Shown here: piece by piece, positions 25,803 through 33,148 of the stretch | Position numbering within the stretch: position 1 is the stretch's first letter | How the letters are laid out: each line of letters starts with the position of its first letter | Origin: an uncultured Olsenella sp. | GTDB lineage: Bacteria; Actinomycetota; Coriobacteriia; Coriobacteriales; Atopobiaceae | Assembly (NCBI GenBank): GCA_900540955.1 | Contig: UQIF01000002.1 | Coordinates: forward strand, 62,001-126,000 | Length of the DNA: 64,000 bases | Reading direction: 5' to 3' | Notes under the pieces: generated by a model | The model's input: only the letters and a program-made list of their open reading frames with translations | Told to the model about the DNA's origin: nothing | Databases searched by the model: none | Program-made: the position numbers and the translations under genes

Positions 25803-26468
25803 ATGAAAAAGGAAGTGCTTGCAGCGGCGCTGCTCGTGACCGCGCTGTGCTTTGGGGGGTGCAGCGCAAAAGAATCTCCGGGTGGAGACATGGCTGCGCC
25901 GGCAAATGACGCTGCTTCTCAAAGTGAGGAGTCCTCAGAAAAGGATGTCATCTCGTCTGCTGAGGACAAGGCAAAAGAAACGATAGAGAAAATTGAGAAT
26001 GACACTAGCGTGCCAAAAGAGAATCGCGCCGCGCTTATAAAGGCGGAGCAGTACTCGGACATCATGTATATGTCTAAGCAGGCAATTTATGATCAGCTGA
26101 CGTCGGATTACGGGGAGCAGTTTAGTGCCGATGCCGCTCAATATGCCATTGATAACCTTCAGGCGGACTGGAACGCGAACGCTTTGAAGAAGGCCGAGCA
26201 ATACTCTGAAACCATGCACATGTCCAAACGAGGCATTTACAACCAGCTTGTTTCGGAGTATGGCGAGAGATTCGCAGACGATGAGGCGCAGTATGCCGTC
26301 GATAACGTTCAGACGGATTGGAATGCCAATGCGCTGGCCAAGGCGGAAGATTATCAAGAGCAGATGAATATGTCCCCGTCTGCCATCTACGACCAGCTGA
26401 CCTCGGATTACGGGGAGCAGTTCACTGCGGACGAGGCTCAATACGCTATCAACAATTTGAGTAAATAG
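25803..26468 (+). CDS. lipoprotein with three Ltp-type repeats
   Basis: 221 aa. Signal peptide with lipobox FGGC (Cys20), so it should be a cell-surface lipoprotein. After an acidic linker, residues from about 75 to the end hold three tandem repeats of about 48 aa. Each has the core KAEQYS-x-MxMSK-x-IYxQL, then SEYGE-x-F, then D-x-AQYAxDN. This matches the Ltp family ('host cell surface-exposed lipoprotein'), whose phage TP-J34 member blocks DNA entry in superinfection exclusion. The repeats are followed by WNANAL spacers in the first two. The gene is clearly A+T-richer than its surroundings, a sign of transfer. It is first in a four-gene run. A phage-exclusion role is a family-based inference, not shown. 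Confidence 0.8.
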   Translation: MKKEVLAAALLVTALCFGGCSAKESPGGDMAAPANDAASQSEESSEKDVISSAEDKAKETIEKIENDTSVPKENRAALIKAEQYSDIMYMSKQAIYDQLTSDYGEQFSADAAQYAIDNLQADWNANALKKAEQYSETMHMSKRGIYNQLVSEYGERFADDEAQYAVDNVQTDWNANALAKAEDYQEQMNMSPSAIYDQLTSDYGEQFTADEAQYAINNLSK

Positions 26469-26477
26469 GAGGTTGTC

Positions 26478-27197
26478 ATGCAGAAAAAACAACAAATGCT
26501 AATTGTTGCTGCCGCCATGTCGCTTGCAATATCGGGCTGCCATTCTGGAGCCGCTACAAACAATGGCGAGGGGACATCATCTACGGCTGAGCCCGTGCAG
26601 CAAGAAGAGATACAAAGTGAATGGTGGCCGGACGATTCGCTTGCGGCAAAAGTGCCGACTCCGAGATCAAGCAGCGGAGAGATAAACAATAACAACGAAA
26701 CGAATCTTCAAGCATGGGTATTCGATAGCGATGAAGCGGCCTTCAATGATTATGTAAAGAGGTGCGAGGCGGCAGGCTTTACCGTTGATGAGGAAAAAAT
26801 CGGAGTGAATTTCGAGGCTTTCAATGAGGAGGGCTACAAGGTAAGCGTTTATTTCTGGAAGGATGACCAGAAGTTCGCCCTTAATTTGGAACCTCCGATT
26901 CAGTTAAATGAGATTGTCTGGCCTACCACAGGACCCGCCGCCGGTGTTCCTGCCCCCTCATCGACTATGGGAAAAACTGACGTCAATACCAGTACGCGGT
27001 ATTGCGTTCAGATCGGGAAGACTCCCTTAAAAGACTATTCGGCGTATGTAGACTCGCTTATCTCGGCGGGATTCGATGTCGATTACAGCCGACAGGATAA
27101 ATGGTTTAGCGCCACTAATGCCGATGGCTACCAGGTGATCGCCGAATACCAAGGATTCGACACCATGAGCGTCAGGATTGCTTCTCCTGACGCCTAG
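26478..27197 (+). CDS. lipoprotein with two repeated domains (DUF6591-like)
   Basis: 239 aa, starting 9 nt after the previous gene with TAGGAGG overlapping its stop. The lipobox ISGC ends at Cys21. After a low-complexity acidic linker there are two similar domains of about 80 aa. Each begins WP-x-(2)-G/S…VPxPxS, and contains a YxxxCxxxGF-x-VD core, then F-A-x-N-x-GY-x-V. The pattern resembles DUF6591-type domains of Gram-positive lipoproteins; the name is tentative. The sequence is A+T-rich (AATAACAACGAAACG), like the preceding gene. The function is unknown. Operon position suggests an envelope partner of the Ltp-type lipoprotein. Confidence 0.7.
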   Translation: MQKKQQMLIVAAAMSLAISGCHSGAATNNGEGTSSTAEPVQQEEIQSEWWPDDSLAAKVPTPRSSSGEINNNNETNLQAWVFDSDEAAFNDYVKRCEAAGFTVDEEKIGVNFEAFNEEGYKVSVYFWKDDQKFALNLEPPIQLNEIVWPTTGPAAGVPAPSSTMGKTDVNTSTRYCVQIGKTPLKDYSAYVDSLISAGFDVDYSRQDKWFSATNADGYQVIAEYQGFDTMSVRIASPDA

Positions 27198-27265
27198 GCC
27201 CTGGAGCAACTCGCTTCTTGGCCGAAGAACCGAAACAGCAAATAACAAGGTGCGCAGAGAAGAGC

Positions 27266-27298
27266 CGGAGGACGCCGAGTGGGTAACGGCGTCCTCCG
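27266..27298 (+). other. intercistronic hairpin before the zinc-ribbon gene
   Basis: CGGAGGACGCC (27266-27276) pairs with GGCGTCCTCCG (27288-27298) around an 11-nt loop. No T run follows, and the next start codon is 15 nt downstream, so it may affect mRNA stability or translation rather than terminate. Confidence 0.5.
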
Positions 27299-27313
27299 CA
27301 TTGGGAGAAGACA

Positions 27314-27967
27314 ATGGCATATTGCACCAAATGCGGAGCAAAACTCGTGGAGGGCAACGCGTTCTGCGGGAATTGCGGAAGCCCGGTCGGCGAGGAAAAC
27401 AAAAGGAAAGAAAAAACTACTGTGGCATATTGCCCCGCCTGCGGTGAGGTCGTGGGAAAGAACGAAACTAAGTGCCCAGCATGTGGCTTTGAGATTCGTG
27501 ATGCGTCTGAAGGATCGATCGTGCTGTTGTCTGAGAAGCTGGACAAGATAGAGGCTATGCGACCAGAAAAAGAAAAGAGCGATGAGGAAGATGAGATTTC
27601 AGCAACAGACAAGCGCAAGATCAATCTGATTCAAACTTGGCCAATACCGAACACAAAAGAAGACCTTTACGAGTTTATATCTATGGCGAGCGGGAACGCC
27701 ACTTCGTCGTGCAGGCTCTCTACGTCTGTTACTGACACAGCTCTCATGTCGGCATGGCTATCGAAATTTGAACAGTCTTATACAAAAGCGGAGCGCTTGT
27801 TTGGCGCGGATGATGACTTTGAATTGATCAGAAAACTAAAAGCCGAAGTAAGCAAAAAGACGATGCTGGCAAAAATCGAGCACGAGTGGGCATTTATTCT
27901 CCTGCTTGGGATGTGCCCCATGGTCGTCTTGTTGTTTTGGTTCGGCAAATTATTGGGGGTGATGTAG
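27314..27967 (+). CDS. double zinc-ribbon protein with C-terminal membrane helix
   Basis: 217 aa, ATG after TTGGGAGAAG. Two zinc ribbons open the protein: CTKCG…CGNCG (residues 4-25) and CPACG…CPACG (about 39-58). A charged linker and an alpha-helical domain (NTKEDLYEFISMASGNAT … WLSKFEQSYTKAERLFG) follow, and then a C-terminal membrane helix (AFILLLGMCPMVVLLFWFG). The stop codon TAG shares its G with the GTG start of the SPFH gene, so the two proteins are made together. In COG4260-type SPFH proteins a zinc ribbon is usually part of the same chain; here it may be supplied by this partner. The function is unknown. Confidence 0.7.
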   Translation: MAYCTKCGAKLVEGNAFCGNCGSPVGEENKRKEKTTVAYCPACGEVVGKNETKCPACGFEIRDASEGSIVLLSEKLDKIEAMRPEKEKSDEEDEISATDKRKINLIQTWPIPNTKEDLYEFISMASGNATSSCRLSTSVTDTALMSAWLSKFEQSYTKAERLFGADDDFELIRKLKAEVSKKTMLAKIEHEWAFILLLGMCPMVVLLFWFGKLLGVM

Positions 27968-29331
27968 TGGATTCATCCCCATACCGTCCCGGTCTCATGG
28001 ACGAGATTCGCTGCGACGAGAAGGACTACCTGATCTGGAAATGGCGCCCTGCGGGCATTACCCGTCGTGAAAACGCGATTCACTGGGGCTCCTCTCTGCG
28101 TGTGCGCGACGGCTCGGTCGCTGTTTTCGTGTACCGCCGCAAAGGAGAGAGCGCAATCGAGGAGTTTATCGAGGGCCCTTTTGACGAGATTCTTAAGACC
28201 TCGAACCTGCCGATTATTGCCAGCTTTGCTGCGGGGGCCTATGGAGGGGGCACGCCGTTTCCGGCGGAGGTCTACTTCATCAATCTGGCGAAGGCCATTC
28301 AGACGCGCTTTGCGGTGCGATACTTCGACGTCTTCGACACGCGCTTTCCGGACATTGGCGTTCCCGTGGCAGTTCGCGGTGCCATTACTTTTCACATTGC
28401 CGATTGCCGGAGGTTCATCGAGCTGCACCGACTTGACGAGTTCGGCATTGAGGATTTTCGGGCGCAGATAAAAGACGCGGTATCTCGCCGTGTAAAGACG
28501 ATCTTGGCCGATATGCCCATGAACCTCGAGATTCCTTTGCAGCAGCTCGCGGGTCGCACCGACGACTTATCGGAGCTCGCGCAAAGAGCGCTTGCCCCGC
28601 GGCTTTCGGAGACGTTTGGCATAGAGGTCGCCTCGCTCGACATCTCCGCGATTGATGTGGACAAAGAAAGCGAAGGGTATCAGCAGCTGATGCGGGTGTC
28701 TCGCGACGTGGCTGTGGCGACTGTCCGCGCGCAGACGGAGGCGAACGTCAAGAACATCCATGAAATGCAACGCGTTCAGATGGAGAACCTTCAGGAAACG
28801 CTGCGAATTGAGCGCGAGGAGGGCCAGTATCGGATTCATAAGCAGACCCAATCTGCGAACCTGCCATCGTTCCAGATAGAGAAGCAGGCGGAAGTCGGCG
28901 TTGCTGGTGCGGAGGCGCTAGGGCGTATGGGTGAGCACGGTTCGGCGAGCGTTGGCCTTGGCGGCGGGGGAGGAATGGATATGGCCGGCATGGCGGCCGG
29001 CATGGCGGTCGGCAGCGCCGTTGGTCAGAACATCGCAAACACGTTGAACGGCATAATGGGGGGCTCGCCTTCCGTTTCTGGTGCAACCCTGGGGATTTCC
29101 GTGCCGCCGCCGATTCCCGTCGAGCGATATCACGTGGTCATTAACGGAGCCGCGGCAGGACCGTTTGACCTTGCGACTCTTTGTGGCATGGCGACGGCCG
29201 GAGACCTCACTCCGTCTTCTCTTGTTTGGAAAGAAGGGATGGCCGATTGGGCTCCGGTGAGCTCTGTGGCAGGACTTGCGGTCCTGTTCAACAGCGGTGG
29301 GGCAACTCCGCCGCCGGTGCCTCAGCAGTAA
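27967..29331 (+). CDS. SPFH (stomatin/prohibitin-like) protein with C-terminal GYF_2 domain
   Basis: 454 aa starting at GTG 27967, overlapping the preceding TAG by one base and preceded by GGGGGTGAT. The SPFH domain covers about 40-235: VRDGSVAVFVYRRKGES, then YFDVFDTRFPDIGVPVAVRG and FGIEVASLDISAID. A coiled-coil stretch at 240-305 and a Gly/Met-rich linker with VGSAVGQNIA are next. The C-terminal domain YHVVINGAAAGPFDLATLC … SLVWKEGMADWAPV is a GYF_2 (DUF4339) fold. Its closest family is COG4260/YdjI-type 'virion core-like' SPFH proteins, which lack a transmembrane segment and gather at membranes. It ends the kinase-linked cluster. Confidence 0.82.
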   Translation: MDSSPYRPGLMDEIRCDEKDYLIWKWRPAGITRRENAIHWGSSLRVRDGSVAVFVYRRKGESAIEEFIEGPFDEILKTSNLPIIASFAAGAYGGGTPFPAEVYFINLAKAIQTRFAVRYFDVFDTRFPDIGVPVAVRGAITFHIADCRRFIELHRLDEFGIEDFRAQIKDAVSRRVKTILADMPMNLEIPLQQLAGRTDDLSELAQRALAPRLSETFGIEVASLDISAIDVDKESEGYQQLMRVSRDVAVATVRAQTEANVKNIHEMQRVQMENLQETLRIEREEGQYRIHKQTQSANLPSFQIEKQAEVGVAGAEALGRMGEHGSASVGLGGGGGMDMAGMAAGMAVGSAVGQNIANTLNGIMGGSPSVSGATLGISVPPPIPVERYHVVINGAAAGPFDLATLCGMATAGDLTPSSLVWKEGMADWAPVSSVAGLAVLFNSGGATPPPVPQQ

Positions 29332-29365
29332 TCGGCGCCCTAACGCCCTTCTTGCCAAGAAAACA

Positions 29366-29441
29366 GCGAAGCTCCCTCCGGTTTTGCCCATACGTTGCCT
29401 GTTTGAGGCGGTGTTTTGGGCAAAACGGGAGGGAGCTTCGC
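29366..29441. repeat. 25-bp long hairpin between convergent genes
   Basis: The left arm 29366-29390 (GCGAAGCTCCCTCC…GCCCA) is inverted at 29417-29441 with one mismatch around a 26-nt loop. It sits between the SPFH gene (plus) and the DUF362 gene (minus). Like the hairpin at 16822-16878 it starts GCGAAG and lacks a strong T run. Confidence 0.8.
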
Positions 29442-29481
29442 GCGTTGTCGCAGCGGCAGGCGCCGCGTGCGCCGCGAAAGC

Positions 29482-30666
29482 CTACTTCACGCGGATGAGC
29501 TCGTACTCGTGGGTGCCGAGGCCGATCTTCTCGGCGTGCTCGATGCAGCTCTGCCAGTGCGTGTCGGGGTGCGTGACGTAGAACTTGTCGTGTGCGTGCT
29601 CCTCGTCGAGCTCGCCGGCAGCCTCGAGCTTGTCGCGCATGCGCGTGAACTCGGTGTCCGGCAGCGCGGGCTGCTCCTGCACGGCGTCGATGCAGGCCTG
29701 GTCGAGCGCGACCGGGTCGAAGCTCGCAAAGAAGCCGATGTCGCCGACGATGGGCTTGTCGTTCTCGTCGTGGCAGTCGCAGTTGGGGCTCACGTCGATG
29801 GCCAGGCTGATGTGGAAAGAAGGGCGTCCGTCGACGACGGCCTTGGTGTACTCGGCGATCTTGTAGTTGAGGACCTCGGGCGCCGCGCTGTAGCCGGGAT
29901 GGATGGCGTCTTGGTTGCACACGGCGATGCAGCGGCCGCAGCCCACGCAGCAGTCGTGGTCGATGCTCGCCACGTGGACCTCGCGCTTCTTTCCGCTGGG
30001 GAGCTCGATCTCGCGGACCTCTTCGAAGCCAAAGGCGCCGTGCGCGCAGATCTTCGAGCATTGGCGGCACCCGATGCACTTCGACGTCTTCACGGTGGGC
30101 TTGCCGGCGGCGTGCTGGTCCATCTTTCCGGCGCGGGAGCCGCCGCCCATGCCGATGTTCTTCATGGTGCCGCCGAAGCCCGCACCCTCGTGGCCCTTGA
30201 AGTGCGTGAGGCTGATCACGATGTCGGCGTCCATGAGGGCGCGGCCGATCTTTGCCGACTTGACGTACTCGCCGCCCTCGACGGGGACCTCGACCTCGTC
30301 GAGGCCCTTGATGCCATCGGCGATGATGGTGTGGCAGCCGGTCTGGAACGGGTTGAAGCCGTTGGCATAGGCGCTGTCCAGGTGGTCGAGGCCGTTCTTG
30401 CGCCCGCCGACGTAGAGCGTGTTGCAGTCGGTGATGAAGGGCTTGCCGCCGAGCTCGCGCACGACGTCGACGACGACGCGCGCGTAGTTGGGGCGCAGGA
30501 AGCTGAGGTTGCCCGGCTCACCGAGGTGCATCTTTATGGCCACGAACTTGTTGGCGAAGTCGATCTGCTCGATGCCCGCGGTGCGGATCAGGCGCTTGAG
30601 CTTGTTGGGCAGGCCATCGCCCAGGTGGGTGTGCAGGTCGCAGAAATATACCTTTGACGGTTCCAT
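29482..30666 (-). CDS. DUF362-domain protein with two [4Fe-4S] ferredoxin motifs
   Basis: 394 aa, ATG after GAGAGGA. Residues 1-180 make the DUF362 domain (FVAIKMHLGEPGN, then DADIVISLTHFKGHEGAGFGG). Two ferredoxin cluster motifs follow: CIGCRQCSKIC at 197-207 and CVGCGRCIAVC at 240-250. The C-terminal part (DVSPNCDCHDEND…FFASFDPVALDQACIDAV) is the rest of DUF362. It is an iron-sulphur protein of unknown reaction, presumed cytosolic and redox-active, and common in anaerobes. It is a single gene on the minus strand, divergent from the Gfo/Idh-type oxidoreductase 148 nt away. Confidence 0.87.
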   Translation of the reverse strand: MEPSKVYFCDLHTHLGDGLPNKLKRLIRTAGIEQIDFANKFVAIKMHLGEPGNLSFLRPNYARVVVDVVRELGGKPFITDCNTLYVGGRKNGLDHLDSAYANGFNPFQTGCHTIIADGIKGLDEVEVPVEGGEYVKSAKIGRALMDADIVISLTHFKGHEGAGFGGTMKNIGMGGGSRAGKMDQHAAGKPTVKTSKCIGCRQCSKICAHGAFGFEEVREIELPSGKKREVHVASIDHDCCVGCGRCIAVCNQDAIHPGYSAAPEVLNYKIAEYTKAVVDGRPSFHISLAIDVSPNCDCHDENDKPIVGDIGFFASFDPVALDQACIDAVQEQPALPDTEFTRMRDKLEAAGELDEEHAHDKFYVTHPDTHWQSCIEHAEKIGLGTHEYELIRVK

Positions 30667-30814
30667 AGGCAGTCCTCTCGCTTGGGATCGTTGCGGCGCC
30701 GGGACCCCTCAGCCGCGGCGCAACGGCAAAATCGTATCATCTGAGCGGCCTTCGGCGCCTCGCCGCCGCCCCGTGCGCTATCTTGGCAAGGAGAAGCGAC
30801 GACGGGAGGTTGCC

Positions 30815-31801
30815 ATGGCGGTTGAGGGGACGGTTCGCTGGGGAATCCTCGGTGCGGGCGGGATCGCAAAGAGGTTCGTCGCGAGCCTTGCGGGGGTCGA
30901 GGGCGCGCGTCTCGTCGCGGTGTCCGGGAGGTCGGCTGAGCGGCTGGCGGCGTTCGCGCCGGTGCGCATCTACGCCGACGGCGCTGACGGCGCGGCGGCG
31001 CACGAACGGCTGCTCGCCGACCCCGAGGTCGATGTCGTCTACCTGGCGCTCCCGCACTCGATGCACGCGCGCTGGGCCGCCCGCGCCCTGCACGCCGGAA
31101 AGGCCGTGCTCTGCGAGAAGCCGGCGGTGCTCACGGCCGACGAGGCCCGCGAGATCGCGGCCGTTGCACGTGAAACCGGCATGCTCTTCGTCGAGGCGAT
31201 GAAGTGTCGGTTCGTGCCGCTCCATTCCCGTGTGCAGGCCCTTCTTGGCACCGGTGAGCTGGGACGGGTTCGCAGGATTGATTGCACGCAGCTCGTCGAC
31301 TACGGCGAGGGCCGCCTCGGTTACCTTACCGATCCCGTGGGCGGCGGCGCCCTGTACGACCTGGGCTGTTATCCCATGAGCTGGGTCGAGGAGCTGACGT
31401 GTGGCGCGCCGACGGGCGTATCCGCCCTTGCGCGTTGGAAAGAAGTGCCCGGCGGCCGTGTGGACTGGGCCGGCCGCGCGGAGCTTGCGTTCGCGGGAGG
31501 TGTCGAGGCAACCGTCGCTTGGGCGGGAGACTCCGCCAAGTACGACTGCTCATGCCTGATTACCTGCGAGAACGGCAGCATTGCCGTTGAGCGCGCGCAT
31601 CGTCCGGAGCGCGCCGTCGTCTACCGGGCGGACTGTCCCGACGAGGTCGTCGAGGCGCCTTACGATCCCGACGACTTCCACGGCGAGATCGCGCACTTCT
31701 GCGGGCTTCTTCGCTCCGGGGCGGCCGAGAGCCCGGTCATGCCGCTTGCGGCGACGGTTCGCAACGCCGAGCTCCTCGACGCGGTCCGCGCGCGGATGTA
31801 A
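30815..31801 (+). CDS. Gfo/Idh/MocA family oxidoreductase
   Basis: 328 aa from ATG 30815, which follows GGGAGGT; a much longer open frame upstream is not coding. The N-terminal Rossmann fold carries GILGAGGIAKRF and the family EKP motif VLCEKPAVL near residue 97. The C-terminal alpha/beta domain has the usual GGGALYDLGCYPMSWVEEL segment. These NAD(P)-dependent enzymes oxidise sugars, inositols or similar. The substrate is unknown, and no transporter or sugar gene is next to it. Confidence 0.88.
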   Translation: MAVEGTVRWGILGAGGIAKRFVASLAGVEGARLVAVSGRSAERLAAFAPVRIYADGADGAAAHERLLADPEVDVVYLALPHSMHARWAARALHAGKAVLCEKPAVLTADEAREIAAVARETGMLFVEAMKCRFVPLHSRVQALLGTGELGRVRRIDCTQLVDYGEGRLGYLTDPVGGGALYDLGCYPMSWVEELTCGAPTGVSALARWKEVPGGRVDWAGRAELAFAGGVEATVAWAGDSAKYDCSCLITCENGSIAVERAHRPERAVVYRADCPDEVVEAPYDPDDFHGEIAHFCGLLRSGAAESPVMPLAATVRNAELLDAVRARM

Positions 31802-31873
31802 TGCGTCCCTCGTTCGGTGGCCCCTGCGGATGCTGCGCTTTTCTCACGAATCGTTGCGTCGGACGGAGCGAAC

Positions 31874-33016
31874 ATGATTTGCCCTTATTGCCACCACGAA
31901 ATAGATGACGAGGCGGTGTTCTGCTCGGAATGTGGGCACCCGCTTGAGGACGCGACGAGTGCCGTCCCTGCAAAGAAGTCCCACGTTAAGGCGATCGCCA
32001 TCATCGTTGCTGTGGTGTGCCTTGCCGCCGGCGCGGCGTGGTGGCACTACGACCAGCAACAGAAGGCCGCCCAAATTGCCCGCGAGCGCGCGGCGGCGCT
32101 CCATAGCGTCAAGGTGACGGTGTCCGCCGACGGGTGGGACACCGCGGCGGGCGCCTCGAAGCTCCCGGTCAAGGTCTCGGGGACGAAGTCGGACGGCTCG
32201 TCGGTCGACGAGGTCCAATACGTGGACTCAACAGGCGCAGGTATCGAGCTCTCCCAGGGTACGTACGAACTGGTCGTCGTCGCGTCGCCCGTTGCCGCTG
32301 ACGGCACGGTGTACACCTATCCGGACAACACGATCGCGTGCGAGGTGGGGGACCTCGACCCCGATGCGACCATCGACCTTTCCGCCGAGTCAGGTGGGAC
32401 GGTCGCGATTGCGCTTTCCCCCGTGGCGGCGCTCGACGTGACGGACGAGCAGCTCTCCGATGTCGCGCATTACGCGATACTGGGTGGTGTCGCCTCGGAC
32501 GACGCTGCAAAGAGCCTCCAGGACGCGGCCGCCAAGCGCCGTGACGACGCCATCGCGCAAAAGAAGGCGGAGGAGGCGAAGGCCGCCCGTCATGTTACTG
32601 CCCAGACGTTCCAGCTCGACCTGCCCGCCTGCTGGGACGGTCGCGTGAAGGTCACGGTCGAGGGCGATACCGTGACGGTGTACTCAAAGAAGTACAGCGA
32701 TATGGCGGTATGCTCGATTGAAGGCAATAACGGCCCCGTGTATGCAGTGGGTGACATCGGCGGCGGGTGCATCGCCGACGTCGAGCTCGGGGGCGGAAAG
32801 TATGCAGAGATTTGGACGACGCGCTGGGGCTGGATGTACGACTACCAGCAAAACTTGAAGGAAAAGCCGACCCCGTACTACACGAAAGAGAGCGTCTCGG
32901 AGCTGATCGACCTTCAATCCGGTGGTAGGTGCACGCTCGCCGATACTCAGGCGGATTCTCTTTGCGCGGATCAGATCCTGCTGGACCTCATCAAACCCTC
33001 GATTCGCGCGCTTTAA
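31874..33016 (+). CDS. zinc-ribbon membrane protein with large extracytoplasmic part
   Basis: 380 aa from ATG 31874 (GGAG 6 nt upstream). The N-terminal zinc ribbon CPYC…CSECG (residues 3-22) is followed by a transmembrane helix (VKAIAIIVAVVCLAAGAAWW, about 36-55) and a short coiled coil. A beta-rich region follows (SVKVTVSADGWDTAAGAS…), then a KKAEEAKAARHV helix, and a second beta domain starting FQLDLPACWDGRVKVTVEGD. Its tail contains several Cys (CSI, GGC, RCT, LCAD) that could form disulphides. This zinc-ribbon/TM/outside layout is common in Coriobacteriia and Firmicutes (zinc_ribbon_2 proteins) and its function is unknown. It is monocistronic and upstream of dnaX by 130 nt. Confidence 0.7.
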   Translation: MICPYCHHEIDDEAVFCSECGHPLEDATSAVPAKKSHVKAIAIIVAVVCLAAGAAWWHYDQQQKAAQIARERAAALHSVKVTVSADGWDTAAGASKLPVKVSGTKSDGSSVDEVQYVDSTGAGIELSQGTYELVVVASPVAADGTVYTYPDNTIACEVGDLDPDATIDLSAESGGTVAIALSPVAALDVTDEQLSDVAHYAILGGVASDDAAKSLQDAAAKRRDDAIAQKKAEEAKAARHVTAQTFQLDLPACWDGRVKVTVEGDTVTVYSKKYSDMAVCSIEGNNGPVYAVGDIGGGCIADVELGGGKYAEIWTTRWGWMYDYQQNLKEKPTPYYTKESVSELIDLQSGGRCTLADTQADSLCADQILLDLIKPSIRAL

Positions 33017-33148
33017 GCCATGGGCGGCCCCGTCCGCCGTTGACCTCGCGCCCGCGCGCTTCTTTCCAGGGCGCCGCCTGCCTTCCCTCGGCCGGCGGCG
33101 CTCACGGGTATACTGGTAGCCCAGCTATCGAGAAGCCGCGGAGGCCGC

